Origin: Eggerthellales bacterium UBA948
GTDB taxonomy: Bacteria; Actinomycetota; Coriobacteriia; Coriobacteriales; UBA8131
Direction of reading: 5' to 3'
Assembly (NCBI GenBank): GCA_002293265.1
Contig: DBCW01000029.1
Coordinates: forward strand, 6,273-13,554
Length of the DNA stretch: 7,282 nucleotides
The notes under the pieces are model-generated. The model had not been told where the DNA came from. It did not search any database and saw nothing but the letters and a program-made list of their open reading frames with translations. Position numbers and translations under genes: made by a program. Shown piece after piece: positions 1-4,327 of the stretch (position 1 is its first letter; each line of letters starts with the position of its first letter).

Positions 1-65
1 ACAGGGAGAGAGCGGGAATGACACAACTGCTCTAAACACTAATTTACCCCTCTCCACATTTTTCC

Positions 66-107
66 AAAAAGATAAGGTGTCGAGATTGTTCTCGGCACCT
101 TATCTTT
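66..107 (-). terminator. Rho-independent terminator after the secreted-protein gene
   Basis: Bases 68-84 pair with 91-107 as a 17-bp stem (one G-U pair) around a 6-base loop. On the minus strand the stem is followed directly by TTTTT (70-66), a usual intrinsic terminator layout, 70 bases past the stop codon at 177. On the plus strand the stem ends in TATCTTTAAT, a weaker tail, so it could also stop a convergent plus-strand gene whose end would lie at or beyond the left edge. Confidence 0.88.
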
Positions 108-137
108 AATGTGCTAGGTTTTTAGATCTAGCAATCT

Positions 138-180
138 ATAACCATTTAGTCTGGGTTCTAATTACCCTACCATTGGTTAT
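138..180. repeat. Nested inverted repeat over the 3' end of the secreted-protein gene
   Basis: ATAACCA (138-144) pairs with TGGTTAT (174-180), and inside it GGGT (153-156) pairs with ACCC (164-167) around a 7-base loop. The outer right arm covers the stop codon at 177-179. No T-run follows on the minus strand, so it is not a terminator by itself. It could be a 3' end stabilising fold next to the strong terminator, or chance. Confidence 0.35.
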
Positions 181-2912
181 GGGTGAGTGATCGTGATTAA
201 TGAAGCGTATTCGACCAATCGCTCAGCTCCAAGTGTGCCTGCCAGGTAATCAGCTTCTGATGCACCAATTAAGAAGCAGTGTCCCCATACAGTTTCCACG
301 CCTACAGTTTCTAGAAACTCAGCGCTGGAAGTAAAAGGTGATGCAGAAAGGTAACTCATAGCAATAACCGGAGCTACACTAACCGCACCGGTTGCGTCTG
401 CGTGCTCATAAGAAGTGGCAGCAGGATAGAAATTACCGGCTGCCATAAACTGATCGTATGTAAAAGTCACAGGATCATCTGACATCGACGAAATTGTGAT
501 CGAATCACCGGCTGTAAACGTCTCACCAGCTGCTGTAATCAAGTCCATAACATCTACGTAGTTATTGGTTCCCCAAATTCTCCAGTCAGGATTCTCATCA
601 GGATTACCGGATTGCAGGTAAGCCATTTTTGGCTCAGAAACAGTCATAGCATTAAGCTCTGCCTCTGAAAAACCTACGCCATCAGTAGGAGTGCCATCTA
701 CGCCGGATTGTGAATTAATGATGAGTATTTTTTCTTCCGGTTCCGGATGCGTGATTACCAGTTGAGCAGGATCTGCCAAGAGGCGATCTGCTCCCAGGTT
801 GCCCTGTACGTAGTCAGGCTCAGATGCACCTATGAAAAAGTGTTTTTGATCAAATAGCGGGTAGTTGGCTATGTTGCTCACCACTGCACCGGCTGTATCA
901 AAACCTGATGATTGTACATAGTCAAGCGCGATAACGCTGCCTACTGTCACAGCGTCAGCAGTACTGAAATGATCAGTTGGTGTGGCATTAGGAAAAAAGT
1001 TTGAAGAGTCTTGTACTTGCTCATAGTTGTAAGTCTTGCTTGCCGTGCCATCAGCATTTATCACTGTTATGGAGTCGCCAGCGGCAAAGTTTTCGCCCGC
1101 AGCTGCCACCAAAGCGTCAATGGTCACATAGTTACCGGTTGCAAAAGTTGTCCACGTTGGATCGCCTGATTGCAAAAATCCGATCGGGTTTGTCATTGCC
1201 ACTGCAGCAAGCTCTTCTGCAGTAAAGGTTCTCTTCTCTTCTGCATCGCCGTTACCTATCTCGGCAGATACGCTAAATACGATAGGTGCCGGGGGCTCGG
1301 GATGCTTGATGGTTATTTCATCAACATATGATGTGAATCTGTTCATTGATGCCGCCTCAGCGTTGCCGCTCAGATAAGCTTCTTGTGAAAGTCCAATTAA
1401 GAATTGCGGAGCAGTTGAAGCGGTTGCGGTAGACCAGTCTGCACTCATCAAATCTGCACCGGCGGTTGTTGTGATTGGGGCAGCCAGTATTGTTGAAAAT
1501 GATAGTACCGGAAGAACAGTTTCGGCATTTGCAATATCAGCGCCTTCAATCAGCGTTCCGGGCTTGGTTGCCGGAAACCACTGTGTGGCGGCGTTGTATA
1601 CTTCACCGCTTAACTCCTGAAATACTCCTCCATTCGGACTTGACTCCCCTGCTGAGATACGTATTGCATCCTCATTAGCGATAGGAACCGTTGCTCCATA
1701 CGCTGAAGATAAAAGGTTTTCTATGGTCACATAGCTATTGGTGCCAAAGTAGCGCCACTCATCAGCCATGTCTCCACTACCACTTGTGATATATCCCAAA
1801 AAACCACTTGATGAAAGAGCGGTTAACTCGCTCATCGAGTAATCGGCTTTAAGAACGCGTTCGTTTTCGCCCACTTGATCATAGATGCTCAGCGCGATTG
1901 GCTCAGGCTTGAGAGTGATGCCCCAGCTTTGCGCTGCTGTACCATTTGGCTCATGTACCCAAACATTGGTTTCAGCTTCTGTGCCGCCCCATTGAGCGTC
2001 TAATACGTTGCCGCCTATGGCGCTGTAAAGCGTAAACGAACTCATCTCGCCGGCTACAATTGCCCAGTTTTGAGCATGAGAGCCATTGCGCTCCCATAAG
2101 TGAACGTTAGTTCCTGAGGCAACTGATCCCCACTCAACATCAAGCGCCAGACCTGATGCGACGTTGGTGATGTTGTAGTAACCGTTGTTGTAATCAAAAG
2201 AAATCATGAACTCTTGAGCCGGAGTACCGTTTGCATCATGTAGCCAAACATTGGTACCGTTCTCGGTTCCTGCCCATTGAGCGTCAAGCAATAGCTCTGA
2301 GTTATTTGGAGAGAAAGTGTAGATACCGTCAGGAAGAGTTGGTCTGATGAAATCGATCATAAACTGTTGGGCTACAGTGTCATTTTTGTCCCATAGTTGG
2401 ATATTTGTTCCGTTTTCAACAATTCCCCATTGCAAGTCAAATACCAGATCTGACTCTTTTGGCGAGATCCAGTATCCACCATTAGGGTTAATTTGTACGG
2501 AGAAGAGTTGGGCATCTGTACCATTTGGATACCATTGTTGAATAAGATTTCCGGCAGATACATCACCCCACATTACATCAAGGTTAAGTCCCGAGCATAC
2601 GCTCATAATGCTGTAATACTGGCGGCCGTTGCCGTCCATCTCCATAGGGATAAAGCTAAAGCGTTGGGCATCAGAGTGATTGGTATCCCAGGCATGCACA
2701 AGTGTGCCGGCCTCGTCACTGCTCCACTCGATATCAATGCTTTTACCGGCAACCGAAATCGCACTTATGCCGGCATTGTTTATCTCAAAGGCATTAACAA
2801 ATTTGCCTTTGCCGGCCTGCGCGTCAGGTGCACCAAATGCGGTTATTGGCATCATTGTAAAAATCAATAACACCGCTGCAAGCCAGCTAATTAATCGTTT
2901 TGTTTTACTCAT
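177..2912 (-). CDS. Secreted multidomain protein: six ricin-type lectin units plus three large repeat domains
   Basis: A 911-residue protein of unknown specific function, probably exported and sugar-binding. Residues 1-34 look like a Sec signal peptide: basic start (KTKR), hydrophobic core WLAAVLLIFTMM, then small residues around AFGA and AQAG. Residues 48-335 hold six units of about 45 residues sharing the pattern LDxxWG, GTNxxLW and AQxF/AQxW. The last resembles the QxW signature of ricin B-type lectins (RICIN_B_lectin_2 style), so six units suggest two beta-trefoils. Residues 336-538, 541-723 and 727-911 are three homologous domains with shared anchors: an F/Y-S/T-x-x-EL start, a W plus GTNxYV/TGNYV block, and FLIGASExDYL near the end. 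Each closes with an IT-x-(K/T)HP strand, and proline-rich linkers (HPEP) join them. There is no LPxTG motif, C-terminal membrane helix or recognisable surface-layer domain, so it may be released or held non-covalently. The ATG is fixed by the signal peptide and a ribosome binding site 8 nt upstream. Lectin and export calls are good; a binding or adhesin role is inferred. Confidence 0.88.
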   Translation of the reverse strand: MSKTKRLISWLAAVLLIFTMMPITAFGAPDAQAGKGKFVNAFEINNAGISAISVAGKSIDIEWSSDEAGTLVHAWDTNHSDAQRFSFIPMEMDGNGRQYYSIMSVCSGLNLDVMWGDVSAGNLIQQWYPNGTDAQLFSVQINPNGGYWISPKESDLVFDLQWGIVENGTNIQLWDKNDTVAQQFMIDFIRPTLPDGIYTFSPNNSELLLDAQWAGTENGTNVWLHDANGTPAQEFMISFDYNNGYYNITNVASGLALDVEWGSVASGTNVHLWERNGSHAQNWAIVAGEMSSFTLYSAIGGNVLDAQWGGTEAETNVWVHEPNGTAAQSWGITLKPEPIALSIYDQVGENERVLKADYSMSELTALSSSGFLGYITSGSGDMADEWRYFGTNSYVTIENLLSSAYGATVPIANEDAIRISAGESSPNGGVFQELSGEVYNAATQWFPATKPGTLIEGADIANAETVLPVLSFSTILAAPITTTAGADLMSADWSTATASTAPQFLIGLSQEAYLSGNAEAASMNRFTSYVDEITIKHPEPPAPIVFSVSAEIGNGDAEEKRTFTAEELAAVAMTNPIGFLQSGDPTWTTFATGNYVTIDALVAAAGENFAAGDSITVINADGTASKTYNYEQVQDSSNFFPNATPTDHFSTADAVTVGSVIALDYVQSSGFDTAGAVVSNIANYPLFDQKHFFIGASEPDYVQGNLGADRLLADPAQLVITHPEPEEKILIINSQSGVDGTPTDGVGFSEAELNAMTVSEPKMAYLQSGNPDENPDWRIWGTNNYVDVMDLITAAGETFTAGDSITISSMSDDPVTFTYDQFMAAGNFYPAATSYEHADATGAVSVAPVIAMSYLSASPFTSSAEFLETVGVETVWGHCFLIGASEADYLAGTLGAERLVEYASLITITHP

Positions 2913-2920
2913 AAGTTAGT

Positions 2921-2927
2921 CCCCCTC
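2921..2927 (-). promoter_or_regulatory. Ribosome binding site of the secreted repeat protein
   Basis: On the minus strand GAGGGGG lies 8 nt upstream of the ATG at 2912-2910. The purine-rich run and normal spacing support that ATG as the start, which also gives a complete signal peptide. Confidence 0.7.
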
Positions 2928-3101
2928 TAGCGACTAGTTTTTCTTGTTTGCGTAAATAGCCTTAGCTCGAATAACTTTGCGAGGTTTTATCCTCATTGAT
3001 TATCGGCGTGGACGGCTGTTTAGCTTTAATCGGAAACTCGTAAATAATTGCTTTCCTCGAGTGTCCTCCTTAACTCCCACCCTTACGCTTTTCTTACATC
3101 T

Positions 3102-3131
3102 GACATACCTTCTTTGAAGCAAGGGTATGTC
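3102..3131. repeat. Inverted repeat in the leader of the secreted-protein gene
   Basis: GACATACC (3102-3109) is matched perfectly by GGTATGTC (3124-3131), with a further T-G pair inside and a 12-base loop. Neither side has a T-run, so it is not a terminator. It could be an RNA stem in a long leader or an operator for a dimeric regulator. It lies about 190 bases upstream of the start at 2912. Confidence 0.45.
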
Positions 3132-3142
3132 GATAAAGATTC

Positions 3143-3178
3143 ACACGGCAGTTCCAACTATATGTGGATCAGCCGTGT
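3143..3178. repeat. Inverted repeat with inner stem in the leader region
   Basis: ACACGGC (3143-3149) pairs with GCCGTGT (3172-3178). Inside, TCCA (3153-3156) pairs with TGGA (3165-3168) around the loop ACTATATG, leaving two short 3-base internal strands. The two-tier fold and its position just beside the 3102-3131 repeat suggest a structured RNA rather than two unrelated sites. Confidence 0.45.
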
Positions 3179-3276
3179 AAGAGGTAAATGTTATGACCTT
3201 GGATGTCGTTTAGAATGCCTTCACAGACCGCAAAAAATGAAGAACCGGATTGGCTCCTTCTCTAAGCGGTATTTAA

Positions 3277-3305
3277 AGAATAATTAGAAGTGCCGATTTA
3301 AACAA
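3277..3305 (-). promoter_or_regulatory. Weak promoter candidate for the secreted-protein gene
   Basis: On the minus strand TTGTTT (3305-3300) and TATTCT (3282-3277) are 17 bases apart, matching sigma-70 type -35 and -10 boxes at three and four of six positions. Transcription from here would give a leader of roughly 360 nt carrying both repeats at 3143-3178 and 3102-3131. The match is poor and the area AT-rich, so chance is likely enough to keep confidence low. Confidence 0.2.
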
Positions 3306-3310
3306 TATCT

Positions 3311-3349
3311 ATGATATACATTTTTCCTCTATTAATTAGTATATATCAT
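3311..3349. repeat. AT-rich inverted repeat, possible operator
   Basis: ATGATATA (3311-3318) is matched by TATATCAT (3342-3349) with 23 bases between. It sits at the most AT-rich point of the intergenic region, directly upstream (in minus-strand sense) of the weak promoter candidate at 3277-3305. It may be a regulator site or simply low-complexity AT sequence. Confidence 0.3.
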
Positions 3350-3472
3350 TTATAAGTTTTGTGTAGGCATTGTTTGTTTTTGTGCCTTCTTGCTGCCTTG
3401 GCGTGCAGTGGTTGCGCCAAAACTCAAGTTTGGCTACTTTGAAAGTGCTGTTAAGAAAGCCGGGGCTTAAAG

Positions 3473-3526
3473 AACCAAGCGCTTTCTGAGCGACAATAGT
3501 AGTTGTCTTTCAAAAAGCGCTTGGTT
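3473..3526. repeat. 54-nt near-perfect stem-loop downstream of bioY
   Basis: AACCAAGCGCTTT (3473-3485) pairs with AAAGCGCTTGGTT (3514-3526) over 13 perfect base pairs. After one mismatch the stem goes on with TGAG against TTCA (one G-U), then a second mismatch, then GACAA (3492-3496) against TTGTC (3503-3507), closing on a 6-base loop. It lies 77 bases past the bioY stop codon. On the minus strand it is followed by CTTTAAGCC, which is poor in T, so a canonical terminator is doubtful. It may define the bioY mRNA 3' end, or be a copy of a dispersed intergenic palindrome. Confidence 0.7.
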
Positions 3527-3602
3527 AGATTCTTCGACTGTGGGCTACGCCCTCCACTCAAAATGTCATTCTGATGGGCAAGAATACCTTGCACAAAAGC
3601 GT

Positions 3603-4205
3603 TTACAGTGATGACACCGGTTCTGCTTTTTGCTTGCGCTGAGGGGCGCGGCCTAGGGCTATGCGGATGGGTTGAGCGAATGAGAAAGCTGCTACTGCTT
3701 TTATGGCATCCGGGATTATGAATGGTAGTGTGCATATGGTAAATGCAGCGACAATGTCTGTGCCTGTGCTGAATGAAAACCATGCGAGACCAAAGCCATG
3801 CAGGGTTACAGCTGCCAATATGATTGCAGCAACATCAAGTGCCAGATATGCTTTATAACCTGCCACACTTGGATCAGATATCTTTGCCGGCAATACCTTA
3901 CGCAGCACCATCACCAAGATCATTGCCACTACATAACCGATCAAAAACCCGCCGGTGGGACCAAGCAGTACTCCCGGGCCTCCCCTAAAAGCACTAAATA
4001 TCGGCAAACCAATAGCTCCTAAAACCAAGTACCCTGCCACTGCAATAACTGCCTCTTTTGGTGTGAGTATGAGCATTATCAAGAACAGCATCAATGTTTG
4101 TGCTGTGAAAGGTATCGGACCTAGCGGCACAACAATTGCTGCTCCTACCGCTAATAAAGCAATGGACAATCCGCAAAGAACAACTGAACGAGTGCGTGAA
4201 ACCAT
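3603..4205 (-). CDS. bioY: Biotin transporter BioY, substrate-binding S component of an ECF transporter
   Basis: An integral membrane protein of 200 residues, usual for BioY, that binds biotin and delivers it with an energy-coupling (EcfT plus EcfA ATPases) module. Hydrophobic stretches lie near residues 8-26, 36-48, 52-72, 82-101, 119-142 and 150-180, consistent with six membrane helices. Family marks are PIPFTAQTL at 30-38, GPGVLLGPTGGFLIGY at 76-91 and IPDAIKA at 164-170, the last two matching the conserved GPTGG(Y/F)L and PxD-IKA segments. The final 15-20 residues form a charged cytoplasmic tail. An in-frame TTG lies one codon upstream, but the ATG at 4205 is preferred because AAGGAG then sits at 8 nt instead of 5. 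No ecfT or ecfA gene is in the window, so it probably uses a shared module encoded elsewhere or works alone. Neighbours share no biotin role. Confidence 0.94.
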   Translation of the reverse strand: MVSRTRSVVLCGLSIALLAVGAAIVVPLGPIPFTAQTLMLFLIMLILTPKEAVIAVAGYLVLGAIGLPIFSAFRGGPGVLLGPTGGFLIGYVVAMILVMVLRKVLPAKISDPSVAGYKAYLALDVAAIILAAVTLHGFGLAWFSFSTGTDIVAAFTICTLPFIIPDAIKAVAAFSFAQPIRIALGRAPQRKQKAEPVSSL

Positions 4206-4213
4206 CAATTAAA

Positions 4214-4219
4214 CTCCTT
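4214..4219 (-). promoter_or_regulatory. Ribosome binding site of bioY
   Basis: AAGGAG on the minus strand lies 8 nt from the ATG at 4205 and 5 nt from the alternative TTG at 4208. The spacing favours the ATG. Confidence 0.75.
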
Positions 4220-4226
4220 TTTGTAG

Positions 4227-4256
4227 ACAGCCCCCATGCATTTGCATGAGGGCTGT
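4227..4256 (-). terminator. Hairpin between the oxidoreductase and bioY, possible attenuator or terminator
   Basis: Bases 4227-4239 pair with 4244-4256: 12 pairs with one C-A mismatch and the 4-base loop ATTT. On the minus strand it lies 71 bases past the oxidoreductase stop and just before the bioY ribosome binding site (4219-4214). The following minus-strand sequence is CTACAAAAAGG, with no T-run, so it is not a canonical intrinsic terminator. It could stop or process oxidoreductase transcripts, or act in the bioY leader. The stem itself is clear; the role is not. Confidence 0.45.
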
Positions 4257-4279
4257 ATTCACTCATAATTTCGCCAACC

Positions 4280-4288
4280 AGTATAGCA
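4280..4288 (-). promoter_or_regulatory. Extended -10 promoter candidate for bioY
   Basis: On the minus strand TGCTATACT fits an extended -10 element (TGn followed by TATACT, five of six to TATAAT). No good -35 lies 16-19 bases upstream, which extended -10 promoters can tolerate. It lies 75 bases upstream of the bioY ATG and 40 bases past the oxidoreductase stop, so bioY could be transcribed separately with a short leader that includes the hairpin at 4227-4256. Confidence 0.4.
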
Positions 4289-4327
4289 GTTTAAACCTCG
4301 GCTAAAGTTGACGGTTTCAAGACATTG

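Larger units (their letters stand above)
2929..3602. other. Long intergenic region without a convincing gene, rich in inverted repeats
   Basis: About 670 bases separate the ribosome binding site of the secreted-protein gene from the bioY stop codon. Frames here are short, lack good ribosome binding sites and give unrecognisable proteins; the longest plus-strand frame, 3048-3287, starts with TTG and has no Shine-Dalgarno. The minus strand has AAGGAGG at 3069-3063, but no ATG, GTG or TTG follows at usable distance. The region holds inverted repeats at 3102-3131, 3143-3178, 3311-3349, 3416-3434 and 3473-3526, listed separately where strong enough. The part near 2929-3300 would be the 5' leader of the secreted-protein mRNA, and the part near 3450-3602 the 3' end of the bioY transcript. 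No tRNA, rRNA, insertion sequence or CRISPR array is visible. Confidence 0.6.

Noticed and set aside
1..39. Ends of neighbouring genes at the left edge: a plus-strand frame stopping at TAA 33-35, or a minus-strand GTG start at 39-37 after GAGGGG
   Set aside because: Only about a dozen codons are visible in either case and nothing is recognisable. The terminator at 66-107 makes a convergent plus-strand gene possible, but this cannot be decided from the window.
177..2912. A glycosidase or other enzyme attached to the ricin-type repeats
   Set aside because: No catalytic motif or known enzyme domain is recognisable in residues 336-911, which are fully taken up by the three repeat copies.
3048..3287. 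Plus-strand 79-residue frame in the long intergenic region
   Set aside because: It starts with TTG, has no Shine-Dalgarno, its product is unrecognisable and rich in Cys, Arg and Lys, and it runs through two inverted repeats. A chance frame is the simpler reading.
3416..3434. Small inverted repeat GCC-AAACT / AGTTT-GGC, and the weak AAGCC/GGCTT stem at 3457-3468, as terminators
   Set aside because: Loops are very short or the stem is bulged, and only the second has a modest T-rich tail (TTTCTT on the minus strand). Too weak to call.
4206..4208. TTG as the start of bioY
   Set aside because: The ATG directly downstream has better spacing (8 nt) to AAGGAG and is the stronger start codon.
3994..4266. 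Minus-strand frame starting in the bioY leader (MSEYSPHANAW...) that reads through the hairpin
   Set aside because: It has no ribosome binding site, continues far into bioY in another frame and shows no regulatory codon run, so it does not look like a leader peptide.
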